64,000 nt of DNA from Gracilaria vermiculophylla (taxonomy: Eukaryota > Rhodophyta > Florideophyceae > Gracilariales > Gracilariaceae): contig JAHNZQ020000308.1 of NCBI GenBank assembly GCA_019155205.2, positions 2,907,866-2,971,865 of the forward strand, written 5' to 3'. The translations under genes were made by a program, and so were the position numbers. Position 1 is the first letter of the stretch; every line of letters begins with the position of its first letter. The notes below the pieces were generated by a model that was given only the letters and a program-made list of their open reading frames with translations, did no database searches and had not been told where the DNA came from. Shown piece by piece: positions 19,079-30,843 of the stretch.

Positions 19079-20515
19079 ATGACGTACTATCATGGGAATG
19101 ATACGGACCGCAGACGCGGCCGCAGCCGCGGCCCTACGAGAGGCACGCGCTATCCACGCCGCGTTTTCGATCGTCAGCCATGGGTTAATGTGCATGATAA
19201 CCCGAGTTCTGAGCTCGCTAGTCGACAAAATGCGAGCCGTTGGCACGGCGAGAGACGGGTGCGGGATCACCGGAAAGAATCGGAAAAGCGGTCCCATAGC
19301 GATCTGTATCTGGACAGAAGATATCATCCGACGGACCATGCATCGCAGAATCGACGCGGCCGTCAGAAAGCCCCGAAGAGAGCCACGCGGGAGGATGCCG
19401 ATGAATCTAGGAAAAGAGTCAGGCGGGGAGAAGGCTCAGCCCCGAGGTCGCCCAGATGGTCGGTTGAAACCCCACCAAGCCAGAGTTATGGTGATAGACG
19501 GGACAAAGGAAGGTGGACCTTCAGAAACCAGACTTCAGAAAGGGTTTTTGCCACGATCAAGGTGCAGAAGGAGGAAGGAGTGAGACAATGGGACAGCAAG
19601 CGGGCCAACTTTGAACTCAAGAAAACCACAAAGAAACCCCAATGCCCAGTTGCGACGCCCAAGACAATTGATACTGAGGAGAAAGCAACAGCTTCTCCTC
19701 TGGAACCCTCAAAGCGATCGGGGGTTTCTACATCAGAAACCACGCGCAAGGCAAACAGGGTGTGGCCGAAAAAAGGTTCGGCTGGTGACCTCGAGGTGGC
19801 GGGTCAAAGACGAAGAATACTTAAGATATCGTCACCCAAACCGTCGACGCCAAAGCAGTTACATGCTTCACCATCGAATGCAAAGCAGGTTGGAGCTATG
19901 AAGCCGTTGCCGCGGGTGCACACCAAAACTTTAGGGGGTCCAAAACAGCAACACCAGGGTTCAATCCCAAGTGAAAACCCTTCTCCCCCACGACCAAGTC
20001 ACAAAAGGTTGCGGGAGAACACATTCCCCAGCCCCCCGACTGACCGAGGTATTCTACGGTCCCCCAAAGTGAAAAGAACTGCGACAAGTGAAAGCGTTCA
20101 TTTCAACGCCGAGGAAAGAACCCTCGAGAGGAAGCGCGATGACACGCCCGAACCCGTTCCAAACGGTTCTGAAACGGTGGACGTACAGGCACGACTGAAC
20201 AAGGCCTCAAAAGGCATTGCATGGATGTACAAATGTCTCAGGGCGTGGGAGAAAATGTTCCCCGGTGGTCAGACCTTCCCCTCTCGAGCAGTGATGGTGG
20301 CCGCGTTTGGTGAACGCTTCCAAAGGCTAGTGGAGCCCGATATAACCGAAGGCACGTCGACGGATACATCCGAGGTTATTTCGATGCCCAGCGCAGAGGG
20401 GTTGCGGGATCAAGGTGAACTGCAAAACATCAAAGAGATGCTTACGCGCCATCTCATGGCCCAAATTGATGTGGAGCTTGTCAAGCCTGAGTTGAAATGC
20501 AGAGATGATGCTTGA
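19079..20515 (+). CDS. Arg-rich protein of an unrecognised tandem family (A)
   Basis: 478 residues from ATG 19079 (GCCATGAC). The N terminus is RG-rich with a motif RYPRRVFDRQPW at about residues 23-34 that is identical in the neighbour at 23605. The centre is charged and disordered (Lys/Arg/Glu/Ser/Pro), with a KRLREN...SPKVKRTA segment, also conserved, that could act as a nuclear signal. The ordered part is C-terminal: LNKASKGIAWMYKCLRAWE followed by TFPSRAVMVAAFGERF, and a last helix IKEMLTRHLMAQIDVEL. These three blocks recur in the paralogue. I do not recognise the family. The RG-rich start suggests nucleic-acid binding, and the C-terminal helices may be an interaction domain; both are inference. 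Confidence 0.75.
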   Translation: MTYYHGNDTDRRRGRSRGPTRGTRYPRRVFDRQPWVNVHDNPSSELASRQNASRWHGERRVRDHRKESEKRSHSDLYLDRRYHPTDHASQNRRGRQKAPKRATREDADESRKRVRRGEGSAPRSPRWSVETPPSQSYGDRRDKGRWTFRNQTSERVFATIKVQKEEGVRQWDSKRANFELKKTTKKPQCPVATPKTIDTEEKATASPLEPSKRSGVSTSETTRKANRVWPKKGSAGDLEVAGQRRRILKISSPKPSTPKQLHASPSNAKQVGAMKPLPRVHTKTLGGPKQQHQGSIPSENPSPPRPSHKRLRENTFPSPPTDRGILRSPKVKRTATSESVHFNAEERTLERKRDDTPEPVPNGSETVDVQARLNKASKGIAWMYKCLRAWEKMFPGGQTFPSRAVMVAAFGERFQRLVEPDITEGTSTDTSEVISMPSAEGLRDQGELQNIKEMLTRHLMAQIDVELVKPELKCRDDA

Positions 20516-23059
20516 GACATGCGAATGTACGCAAGACAGCATTCACACTGCCAGCAATATAGAAGTTTCGGAACTTCTGCAGCGAAAAACACATTATGAG
20601 ATGAATAAGACTCAAATTCGCCTAATCTCTGCCGACACGAATTAAAACAGTTTTTCAATCTGTAATATACATTAGTATTTCCTTCTCTTGTGTGATACTC
20701 AAAGAAAGTATAGCAAATGCGCCGATGCATTTCTCAATCGGAGACCACAGGCTCCTTCCTCCAGGGTATTTATGCTTGCTTCAGCCTTTCAAAACGCCAT
20801 TGCATCCAAAATTTTCTTAAGCGATACCCCTGAGCGATATCATCGGTCTACTATATCACAGACCCAATACGCCCTAAAAAGTTTAAACCGATATCTTCAC
20901 TATTCTCAGATAGCCACGACATTACACAGTCTTCATCTTTTTGGTTCCAAAACGTCTCTTAACCTTTGTCTTTTCCTGGCAGCTAGCACAGACACAGCAA
21001 CAAGTGTTGCAAAAGAGGCGTTTCATTGTTGCAAAAAAGAAAGAGTAAAAACGTTGAGTTCGGTGGTCATTCCTCTCTATTACAGTTCATGTGAGGTTAT
21101 TGCTTATTGTTTTGTTCATCAATGTGCGAAAATTGATACTGTGAGCACTATTCTGACTATTATGATTGACTTGCTTCAAATCCGGTGACCAGATGACTTT
21201 GGGTCACTTTAAATCCGCATTCTCAGATACGACCCTGTTCGTGACTGATAAAAATGTGATAACATCTCTTAAACTCGACAGCTCATCCATACCCTAAAAT
21301 GCATGCCTCAACTTGAGTCGTTCAAGTCGCAAATTGTTAAGATAAGTAACTTTCTTTAACAAGAACAGATCAAAAATCAATGGAGACCGTTCTTTAATCC
21401 GTTGATCTACCTTCAGAAAAAATATTATCATGAGCAAATCTGGAATTATTTGATGTAATCCTATTTCGTACTAACGTAGTTTCACAACGTCCGCTATCTA
21501 ATGTTTGCATCTCCAACAGCTTTAAGCTGCCTTTCTGGAATTTGCGGCTACTTCATTGTTCACATGTTCCGAAGCGACAATGTCATTCTTACAACTTTAA
21601 TATTCAGAGCAGTTCTGATTCTCGATCTTACCTTTTGATCCTATATTTTTCACTTCTTTTTCAGGTTTTTGGAGGTCTTCGGTTGACGCCATCGCCACCG
21701 CAAGTATCCCCACAGGTTGTATTTAAATTCAAATCAAATGTCATGCTCGTCTCCATGGCAGCATGCAATGGTTTACGCGTACTTTTTCGAAGCAGTCTGC
21801 ATCCGAATCTCCAACGATCTTCGCGTTGGCAAAAATATTACCGTTGTTCTTAAGCAGCGATTTGGTTTGCTGTTGATTCAGTATCATGTAATTTATCATT
21901 GAAACGGGCAACTTTGTCTTCAACTTAGATTCCTTGCGCGTGTGCGGCAATAATTTGACCCGAAGCTTCAATGCTGGTGAAGCGTACTTCGCTCCTGACA
22001 GTCACAGTCACAACTGCCTCCACAATGTGCAGAAGGGAATCAAAAGTCGTAGACGACTCCACTGCGGTGGGCAGATGGCATCCATAGGGCACCACATCGC
22101 TTGGAATGATATTGGTAATCGTCGTATCTACGATAAAGCTAGACCTATTGCACCGTTCATGTTTTTGACAATCATATTTATACGAGGCTTGACACCGTCT
22201 AAGCAAGCATAAACATTCGACAAGGTCTTTCAAGCAGCTCTTAGGTGAAGCAGATTGCTAGCATGGCAATGAATCGATGTTTCTCATTCATTCGGACATA
22301 CCGACAGATTGCGCACCAGATAGGGCGGGCACGCTCAGAAAACAGTTCTACAAGGGAAAACAAAGGCATGCCTTAACCTGCGACGAGTATTCGTTTTGTC
22401 AATCGCACAGAAAAAGATCCAAGGCAAGAAGAGAAGAATAATCAAAAACATGTGATGTGCGAGACTCAGTCGGCAGGCATGGAAGCTGGATGGAGTTCTC
22501 TGCATGAAACCGATCGAGCGTCGGGCACATTGTGTCCATGATACCCCCGTTTTTCTCAACTTCTCACCAGAACTACTGAGAAAGATGGGTTTCAATTGAT
22601 GCTCAGTAGGTCAAAAGCTCGGGAGATTTTGAGGGTCGTATCTCCGGTGCAGACCTCGTCCGTAACGATTGGTATCAACAGTGGTGCATGGCGATTAAAA
22701 TTGAAAGCAAACAGCGCTTCGTCTCGACTTTGATGGGCCTGGCCAGCTCAATTCCAAACTTACAGCCCGTATGAAGCGTATTTTCAATTGCGCGGCAAGA
22801 TAGAATCACTGAGTTTTACGAAAGATGCGTCAGATACTGACGGACAGGCATGCTATCACGGCTCATCCCGCTTCAATCCAGGTACCAGAACAGTGACGTT
22901 ACCCACTTCTTACGTATCTGGGATTAAGCGGAATAATACAATAAACCGTTCATACCCCCACTGCCCCTTGTAAGACTATGGTAACGTTGCAAATTATTGG
23001 GCAATTGTCGCGGACGTTGCGACCAACCTCTAGACTACAACGTCTCGTTTAACACCACG
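20516..23059. other. AT-rich spacer between the tandem copies
   Basis: About 2.5 kb with no recognisable gene. A 166-codon frame at 20688-21188 has no domain and ordinary composition, so I do not call it. Polyadenylation for gene A may use ATTAAA at about 20641. Confidence 0.4.
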
Positions 23060-23382
23060 GTGGAGATGAATTAGGTACTGCAGTTCAAAGCACGTCACGA
23101 GCACACCAGTCCTGTCGGTGCTGCGCAGAAAATCTAAGCTTGGGGTCATGAAAAAGAAGTTAAATGACACTTTTCGCCAAATCGAGATATACACAGATGT
23201 CTGTGGTTTCGTGCATCATGTCGCTGTCGCAGAATATCTCGAGAACATCTTGGGAACGGCGTTGTAATTGTTTGATCGTCAACATTACGTCATGGGGCAT
23301 CAGACTTTAATTCCGACGGGGTAGTGACACATGGTTCAGCATGTTGAGCTTGTCGAGACATGTTGTTGGGAAGCAGGCTTTG

Positions 23383-23390
23383 TATAAAAA
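23383..23390 (+). promoter_or_regulatory. TATA box, tandem gene B
   Basis: TATAAAAA, 222 bases before ATG 23605, followed at 23426-23437 by the same GGTCGCAGCCCC block as in copy A. Spacing from TATA to the start codon is nearly the same in both copies. Confidence 0.65.
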
Positions 23391-23604
23391 CTTCCTCACT
23401 CAGTCATCGTGCACAAACTCGTTTTGGTCGCAGCCCCCTGTCACAATCATCCCCTAGCCTGAGTCCGCAGTTCTTGAGGTCTTTTGAGTCTCTGTTTCAG
23501 GGGTATCTCTCCAGCACAATCCATCGCTTTGGGGACCAAGGGGCTGCCGTTCTCGAGTGATCTCGGATTATTATCGACCACATTCCGCGCCCAAATTATC
23601 CAAC

Positions 23605-24816
23605 ATGCCAAACTATAATCGCAATCAAGCAAACCGAGGCCGCGGTCGCAACACGAGGAGAGACATGCGGTATCCACGCCGTGTTTTCGATCGCCAGCCA
23701 TGGACGAAAGTCTCCTACGACTCAAGTCCGCCTCGTACCTTTTACCGAAACGCAGACCGGCGAAGCGGTGAGGAGCGTTGGGGGGATAACAGACGGGGCC
23801 TTGAAAACCGAGAAGGGAGAAGAAGGTATGGGGAAGAATACTTCTCAGACAGCAGATGGGCCCTTGACAATCGGAACGCTGAAGAAAGACGTCATGGTGG
23901 AAGATATGTTCCACACAGAGATGAAATCAACCAGAAAGTTAGCCGTAGGCCAATCACCCGAATCGCGGCAGTCGGAAATCTGGAAGAAACGCCGGCGCCA
24001 AAGACTTGGGGGTTTAAAAATGTGGCTTCCAACTCAAACATAGAAGCCCACGGCCAATTCGTCAACAAAGATAGCCAGGAAAGAAGGTCCATGGATACAC
24101 GCGGATGTAATCGGAGCGAAGCCCGTACAAAACCGAAGCAAGAAATAACCACAAACAAGGTTCTTACTTCGAAAGAATCCATGGAAAAGACCCTCAAGCC
24201 TTCATTGCCAACAACTACAAACGATTTGCGTCACAAGCTCTTGGCGCCAAGTTGTTCGAAAGTTAAAGAATGTAGAAGAACAGAGCAGCTCCCCACTTTA
24301 CCTGAAAGACCTACATCACCAAATTCAAGTCGAAAAAGGCTTCGAGAGAACGTGCCTTCTTCAAAAGAAGACAAAGAGAGCAGGCCATCAAAAGTGAAAC
24401 GAAATGCCCCATATCCGGGCATTCTTTCCAGTGGTAAAAAGGGTCAGCAAGAGCCCGAGCGCTCTAAAGGGAAATCTACTGTCGGCGATGCGATCGCAAA
24501 ACTAAATAAGGCCTCCAAAGGCCTGGCTTGGATGTACAAAAGCATGAAGGCATGGGAGGAGACGTTTTCAAGTGACGTCCCTTTCCCTTCCAGAGCTGTA
24601 ATGATTGCGGCGTTTGGTAATCGGTTGGAACTGCGAGTGACGCCGGACGTTGCATCAAATCATGCCTCTAGTGCAGTTGTCTCAGTTGGTGCCAATGGGT
24701 CGCAGGAGGAAGAAATCGTGCAGGAGGTCAAGGAACTCCTTGCGGGGCACCTAATGGGCCAGCTTGACTCTGAACTGGCAAAGCTCGGGGACGTGGACCA
24801 TGAAAGACATGATTGA
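23605..24816 (+). CDS. Arg-rich protein of an unrecognised tandem family (B)
   Basis: 403 residues from ATG 23605. An upstream extension of the frame lacks an ATG, and this start aligns with that of copy A. It shares RYPRRVFDRQPW near residue 21, the KRLREN...PSKVKR basic segment, LNKASKGLAWMYKSMKAWE, PFPSRAVMIAAFGNR and the terminal helix VKELLAGHLMGQLDSELAK with copy A. Everything between is rich in R/E/D/N/K and poorly conserved. Conserved ends with a drifting disordered centre indicate that both copies have been under selection since duplication. Function unknown; see copy A. AATAAA at 24934 may end the transcript. Confidence 0.75.
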   Translation: MPNYNRNQANRGRGRNTRRDMRYPRRVFDRQPWTKVSYDSSPPRTFYRNADRRSGEERWGDNRRGLENREGRRRYGEEYFSDSRWALDNRNAEERRHGGRYVPHRDEINQKVSRRPITRIAAVGNLEETPAPKTWGFKNVASNSNIEAHGQFVNKDSQERRSMDTRGCNRSEARTKPKQEITTNKVLTSKESMEKTLKPSLPTTTNDLRHKLLAPSCSKVKECRRTEQLPTLPERPTSPNSSRKRLRENVPSSKEDKESRPSKVKRNAPYPGILSSGKKGQQEPERSKGKSTVGDAIAKLNKASKGLAWMYKSMKAWEETFSSDVPFPSRAVMIAAFGNRLELRVTPDVASNHASSAVVSVGANGSQEEEIVQEVKELLAGHLMGQLDSELAKLGDVDHERHD

Positions 24817-24933
24817 TGTCTTTTGAGAGAAGTTGAGGCTTGAAGATGCTGGGTGCAACAAGTGTGCTGAGGTGTTTCACGACTACGAGAAGCGACCCCC
24901 AGAGCAGGGCAGCACTGAACGAATTTAATGTAA

Positions 24934-24939
24934 AATAAA
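24934..24939 (+). other. candidate polyadenylation signal
   Basis: AATAAA 118 bases after the stop of tandem gene B, in an AT-rich patch (TGTAAAATAAATATTATG). Confidence 0.5.
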
Positions 24940-25605
24940 TATTATGTCCTGGATACAACATAATGTACTTTAAGCGCATTGTGGTCCAAAATATATCTTT
25001 CGGTGGCAAAACGGGCATGATCGCGATTTCAAGTGGCATTAACGGTAAATGAGGCTCGTGACGGTGAGCGCGCACATATTCGAAGGACAAAAATCATCGT
25101 ATATTTGTTCGTGTGACTTGCTTCGAGATTCTGCCGGGCGTGAGGAGACTGGTTATTCAAGTTCCCGCGTCTACTAGCTCACGAATATGATTAGAACTGC
25201 TTATTAGTTCACCGCCTAACGATCGTTTTCAGACCGGGGCTTCCCAGTCAATCGTAGTGAAAATTTCGAGATAGCGGAGAGGTAGTTCGCGCGAACAACC
25301 GATGTGGACGTATTTGCTTCATTTCGTAGCCAAATCATAAGTTCTTTAATCAAGGGTGATGAAGTACAATTCCGTTGCGCTGAACTCCAGCTGGCACACA
25401 ATGGTAGCTAAGTGTTCATAATTGTTTATGATCTCACCAGATACCAACTAAAGCGAACCGTCAACTACTTTAAAAAAAGAATGCGCTGTTGGAATGGTTT
25501 TCAGGTATCATTCGACACTAACATCCAACATTAACAATAAATAAACTAAGCAATCTATCTGACTTGGGTATCACCTTCACCTCGTCTTTACAAGGTGCTT
25601 TCGGG
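24940..25605. other. convergent intergenic region
   Basis: Between the 3' ends of tandem gene B (plus) and the metallopeptidase gene (minus). No gene recognised. Confidence 0.4.
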
Positions 25606-28414
25606 TCAGAGCTCAACTTCAATTCCAGTCGACACGGTTTTGGTTGGAGATTCCCAGCTCTCGAACTTCAACAGTTTGAGAACCTCCGGGCTTCGCGAGG
25701 TTCCTAACCGACAGGAAGTAACACTCGCAGGAATCCTGGCTCGTTTCCCCGATCCGTCTGAAGACTCGCCTACAACCATCCAAAACTCCAAATACGGAGA
25801 ACCCGCGTGATGAATCCATGAACCTCCTTCTTTATTTTCAAGCTCTACGGCAAAAGACCAAAGCCTCACGGGAGTGTCATTCCCAACCATCATTCTGACC
25901 GTAATTCCATGAGAATCTGGAGCAGCGATGGACACTGTAATATTCCACCCAAGTTCAACTTCGTCCTCTGCAGTCACTGTGACGGCAGGCAGAGCCAAAT
26001 CTGGGCGTTTCATGGTTTCAAAGATATGGACTTCCTGCATGAATCCTCGAAATGCACGGAATGATTCAAATGGTGTACTGCCCAAACTTCCCCATTCAGG
26101 AACAGGTGATATTTGTTTGTCAACAGATACCCCTTGGACCTGACTTAGAACCCTATCTAATCTGAGGCTAATCGGGTCCCACGGGGAAAGCCACAGAATG
26201 GATTGAGGCTGAAGTTGAGGGGAATAGAAGTGATGAGCACTAATTCGTTTTGGCGATGTAGTGGAGTATTTGGAATCATGCGAATTAGATATCTTCGTAG
26301 AACTTTTGAACACCCACAATGTCGTTCCGAGGCAAACCATGAACACTGCGAACCGAAGCCTTCGAAGTGACAAAGCATAATAAGACAAAAGCGGTAAGGC
26401 AGCCCAGATAAAATGGATCAAGGCAAGAACTCCAACAATTATCGACGCGATTAGGTCATGGGGTACAACAGTGCTTCGAATCCTACCAAGAATCGGGAGT
26501 GTGCTTGCTAATGAATATTTGAGCTGCTTTGCCCCGATAAGACCATGCACCAGCATTAGTTGAATGTGTCGCCAGATTGGATGAACAGCGGAACCTTCAA
26601 TGGCACACAAGTCTGCAGCTAAAATGAGGGCAATCGGAATGTAGCTGCTCATGATGTTGAACTTCGTGAAAAGCATTGCCAAACAGCCGTAGAGCAAAGT
26701 CAGTGCGAATAGCATTTGATCAAATCGATGAATCGATAATCGCCGAGGGAGCGTCAGTTGTAAAGCAGCCATAGTACCAAAAAAGGTGGGAGTTGCGTAT
26801 AAAAGCAATGCTTTCTGCCATGACCCATACCAATGCAAACTTGCATCAAGACCTTTGCTGTACACGAGAGCTGCAAAGGAACCACTCGCAAGCGAAGCTG
26901 GTATAGTGGCCAACAAAACGAGCGTCATATGTAAACATCCCAAAAAGCCACGAAAGCCCATTTTTGCAATCTTCACAATCCATACTGTTGCCGTGAAAAT
27001 CAACACGAGGGTGTTGATTATCCTTGCGTCAACTTCATCGTATACAATTGTGAATCTATGCAGAATATCGAAAAAGGTGACTTTGAGATGGGAAGCGTCG
27101 ACTTCATTCTTAGAAAAATTCGCCCATTTCTGTACAGGAGACAGCAATCTCTGAAGTCTGGATATCTTCGTTCGCCCTTCCAAGAATGCACCTATGGCGT
27201 CATTCTCCCCGGCCAATTCGAGAGTAAGCTCCCGGAATATGAGACCACCGTGTCGCACCGCGTTGATATCAATGTTATCCACGTTATCAAAGTCTGTATG
27301 GTAGATATATCCGTTGTCTAACATAACAAAATCGTAGCCTGGAATATTACCAAACTCGTCAAACACCCGGTAGTCAGTTTCAGCGGGTATCATCTGCACA
27401 ATTGTACGCAAAAAAAAGTCAGTTACGACAGAAATGCATTCGCTTTGATTGACGTGAATATAAACACGCAGGGTATCTTACTCTTGAACTGAAGATGTCG
27501 TTGGCCGTCACAGAAGTCGAAGGTATTGACACTGCTCTTGCATATGCTTCTGCAAGCCATGGGTTGTTGGGACCTAATCGAAACAAGAAATATGAGTCTC
27601 CAGATCCCAAAGACTCTGTATTGATGTGTGCTTGTATCGTTGGTGCCCAAGGATGTTGTTTAACGAAACTGTGAGCACCCATTACAATCGTTTCTTCAGC
27701 ACCATTGAACAGGAAAACCACTGGTCTCTTTAACGCATTTACAGACGTTTCCATGCGCGCAAGGCTCCTTATAAGCTCCAGAACAATAGCCACACCAAGA
27801 ACATTATCGTTTGCACCATATGCACCAATTGCAGAGTCAACGTGCGCATTGATCAACAGAGCTTTCTCCGTGATCGAGTCTCCAATACTAGAAGGTCTGA
27901 GTCGTGCAACAACGCTGGGGAGGTCGTCATATGAGTTTATAAAGTAACGGTTGCCAACAGTTGTAGCAAAGCTACCGGGACCGGAACGAAATGTGTGAAC
28001 TTCAAGTTGCATATCGTTGATCTCCGCCATGGATTTCATCTTCACAATCTCTTTTTCAATATATCGCAGAGAATCCTCCAAAGCCTTTGAGCCGACGAAT
28101 CTGCGTTTCTCGGCAATAATTCGAACATGCTCTATAACTTTGTTTGTGTCGGGCAATGAACCGTCATCGTGGACTTGCTTCACACGGTTATTCAGCAACG
28201 AGAGGAAGAAGAAAGTGATGACCACTCCTACACCGAGTCCACAAAGCAGATATCGAAAATCAGAATGTCGGGGAGCAGAAGTGTTCCTTGACCCAGATGG
28301 TTCCTGGCTACATTCTGTTTGACCCTGCTGTTCAAATGGATCAGATGCGATCGAACTCTCCCCTTGCTTCGGACGTCGTCTTTGTCGCAGAGTTGATTCA
28401 GTCAACGAATCCAT
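25606..28414 (-). CDS. ER metallopeptidase 1-like M28 protein, two exons
   Basis: Two exons: 28414-27482 (311 codons) and 27393-25606 (595 codons plus stop), giving 906 residues, very close to ERMP1/Fxna proteins (about 900). A short cytosolic tail is followed by a membrane helix at about 55-74. The M28 peptidase domain (about 85-370) keeps the usual zinc ligands: H191 in NAHVDS, D203 in GANDN, E240/E241 in NGAEE, E267 in NTESLG, and H343 in YIYHTDF after the intron. It is therefore likely active. Several hydrophobic membrane helices follow (about residues 410-690), then a luminal C-terminal beta-rich region. Family members are multi-pass ER membrane proteases. Reading straight through the intron gives a stop, so splicing is required. 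The gene is convergent with tandem gene B. Confidence 0.9.
27394..27481 (-). other. 88-bp GT-AG intron in the metallopeptidase gene
   Basis: On the minus strand the exon ends ...TTCAAGA, the intron begins GTAAGATACC and ends ACAATTGTGCAG, and the next exon starts ATGATACCCGC. Removal is in phase 0 and restores the conserved order 'DIFSSR' then 'MIPAETDYRVF' typical of ERMP1. Unspliced sequence meets a TAA after about 20 codons. Confidence 0.85.
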
Positions 28415-29537
28415 TGCAGATTAGTGATTCGGCGATTTGTTGCATCGATTCGCATGAGCACGGTGCTGACTAACTAGTTGAATGAGTCGTCGATTCAGAG
28501 TAATACACTGCGTTTCAAGTTCTTATCACGCTTAAAAAACGCGCAGAAGTAAAGAAGTACTGTAGTGCGCCTTTTGCTTAACATAACGTATGAGTAAAAA
28601 TCGTTTCATAATCATAACACTGCATCAAAAACATCCATCATTATGGCTCAAGGATCACCTCTTTTGCGCTCCAAACAGCTTGAAATGATACAACTGAAAG
28701 CTAATGGAAAATAATATGCTAAAATGGACCAAAATTTGAACCCTCATCCGGTCACAATTCTCTCTTTTCTTAAAAATCCAGCAACCTATGGACTAGACAA
28801 TTCATCTGGGCCCCCAAAACTTTTCAGTACTGCAGACAATCGCATTAGAAAATGAAAACAGTGTAGCAAAAACGTTTTATTCAAAACTTTGATAAAACTT
28901 TAAACCTCAATGTATGTAAATCAACAATATAGCTTGAGATCAATGAAAACAAATTTTGTAATTATAAAAAATAAAGAAAACAGTCGTTCAAAAAAATCAT
29001 CATAAACGAAAAAGAAGAACATCTTGGTGTGCGAACGTGGAACCCATTGAAAACGTATGTTGTTTACTATCAAAAATGGTTAATGGCCATGGAAGACAGT
29101 TTGACAAAAAATATCTTTTACAAAAATGTATAAAGAGTTCCTGGATTAGTTTTTTAGTTCCGATGTTTCATGGATACTTATATTTAAAGCCCATACGCTG
29201 AATTAGTGTTATTTAGCAAAACGTTGGAGAACATACTTACTGAGTCGCCAAAAGAGACATAAAGTTGATAGAGATATTATGATTTTGAAAAGGTTTTTGG
29301 ACATGTAATTATTTTAAATCTTGATTTCGTACTCCTACAGTACCACAATCGCGATTGTTTAAATTTATCACCAACATGATATGATTTTGAAACAGATTGT
29401 AGGTGCATGCAGAAACTACGAATGGGCCTTTTTGTCTCATATGGGCCAATAAATATACGCAAGTCCCTCAAAATTGGCCGGTTGTATTTCAGATTTGACG
29501 ATCAGAATTGACTCTTCGAGGATCCATTCTGATCGCC
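28415..29537. other. AT-rich spacer upstream of the metallopeptidase gene
   Basis: Very AT-rich, especially 28500-29460, with A-runs and T-runs and no coding frame above 64 codons. Probably promoter plus neutral spacer. It ends at the target duplication of retroelement 1. Confidence 0.5.
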
Positions 29538-29542
29538 AAACC
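29538..29542. repeat. target-site duplication AAACC (left), element 1
   Basis: AAACC directly before the LTR start TGTGGTACC. The same five bases follow the other LTR at 44663-44667. Confidence 0.85.
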
Positions 29543-30095
29543 TGTGGTACCGTCAGTTCTCCGTTCAAGGTGGTAGTGCACAACGTCCATTAGGAGTTAT
29601 TGTTGAGTCCAAAGGTCCACGCCCCTAAGGGTGGTCTCTGCTAATCGCTGTCACGATGCGGGGGAATCCTGTAAGGCGATCAGCAAACACCCAGTGGAGG
29701 GGGAGGTTCATTGGGCGGACAATGCTCCTACAGGCGCTGCTACGAGGCGACCTGGGGATCGGCGGCTTAGAAACCTTAGGATATTCGACGAGAGTCTGCA
29801 TCCGGAAAAGTAGACGTAGACTCAAGTGTGCCTAGTTTACTTCCACAGAAATGGAGCTCGACCGGCATATCAAGTATCACGCCGGGAGCTCGCCTCGGCA
29901 GATCTCACAACTGTATTAATTACCTGCAACAATTTAATAGAATAAATCTAAATTCTACCATTCCTCAAGGGTACTGTAGCGCACGTGGGCCGAAATATGC
30001 ACCACGTGGCTCAGTTAATAAAATACGGTCCCTCCTTAGGAATGTCTCGTCGTAAAGCTATACCAGAATATCACCTTAGAATCCACTGTACTACA
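29543..30095 (-). repeat. 3' LTR of element 1
   Basis: On the plus strand it runs from TGTGGTACCGTCAG to CCACTGTACTACA. Just outside the high end, the minus strand reads AGGAAAGAGGGTA, a polypurine tract abutting TGTAGTACAG, which identifies this as the 3' LTR. The same length, 553 bp, is found at 44110-44662. Confidence 0.9.
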
Positions 30096-30843
30096 TACCC
30101 TCTTTCCTGAATCGCACCACGTCTTCTAGGTGCAATTTTTCACAGCTTGATCCTTAAGCGGCTCCCATCGATGTTGATGTCTGAGCAGCCTCCCGCGATG
30201 TGACATCTCCTCTCTCTCAGGTATTCCTCCATACTTCCCGATTCCCGCGTGGCGTACCGACTGCGGGTCCGCGTGTCTCCTTCGAAGCGTCTTTGGGTCC
30301 CTAGCCCTTCGTGACCCAACCTCCTCTGCTCCTTCTTGGCGTACCCCGCTTGTGCTACTGCGCCAGTCGGCGGTGTGATTTTCGGCGCAACCCATTTGTC
30401 TTCCGTACGGCGTGGGCGTTCTGCGTATGTGACCGGGACGTGAGTCAGTCTGTCCTGTTCGCCGGTTTCTCCCTGAGGTGCCGTATCGTCACTTCCCTCA
30501 CGACGCGCGACGCTCCGATTAACTTGAGCATCCCTCTCCGGAAGCGCACGTGTCGTCGTATCCGTTCGTTCATTCCCATTGGAGGTGTCTTATCTCATAT
30601 TTTCTTCTTCTGCGCTATCGTCGGCCTCCGATGGATATGAACTCGCTGCTTGCCATTTTGCTCCATACCTCGCCTGCATCCCGTCGTCCATCCTATCCGT
30701 TAATTCCACGATGGCGTCTTGACGCGGCTTCCTCCCCGGTCGGGTATACAACCACGAGCCGCTCCCCAAGTGGCGTTCAGTCAACCTCCTCAGGTGCTAT
30801 GGCGCATTCCGTCGCAATCCCTCCAATTACGTACACGTTCGGA
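30096..30843. other. element 1 interval between polypurine tract and antisense frame
   Basis: Homologous to 60280-60998 in element 4. No frame is shared by both copies here. A TATA-like GGGTATACAACC at about 30745, matched by GGCGTATAACCGC near 60898, lies about 100 bases before the antisense ATG and could be its own promoter. Confidence 0.5.

Larger units (their letters stand above)
18560..20515 (+). repeat. tandem duplication, copy A (promoter and gene)
   Basis: This block and 23060-24816 share a diverged upstream region, TATA box, leader motif and coding sequence. Upstream matches include CACG...GCATCAGTCC/CACACCAGTCC, an AAAAACCTAAACTTGAGGT/AGAAAATCTAAGCTTGGGGT block and GACTCTAATTCCGA/GACTTTAATTCCGA. 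Similarity fades left of about 18560 and 23060. Confidence 0.75.
23060..24816 (+). repeat. tandem duplication, copy B (promoter and gene)
   Basis: Second copy of the block at 18560-20515, in the same orientation. The coding part is 75 codons shorter, and the middle is the most diverged section. Confidence 0.75.

Noticed and set aside
20688..21188. 166-codon plus-strand frame between the tandem genes
   Set aside because: No domain, no shared copy, ordinary composition. Compatible with chance in a 2.5-kb spacer.
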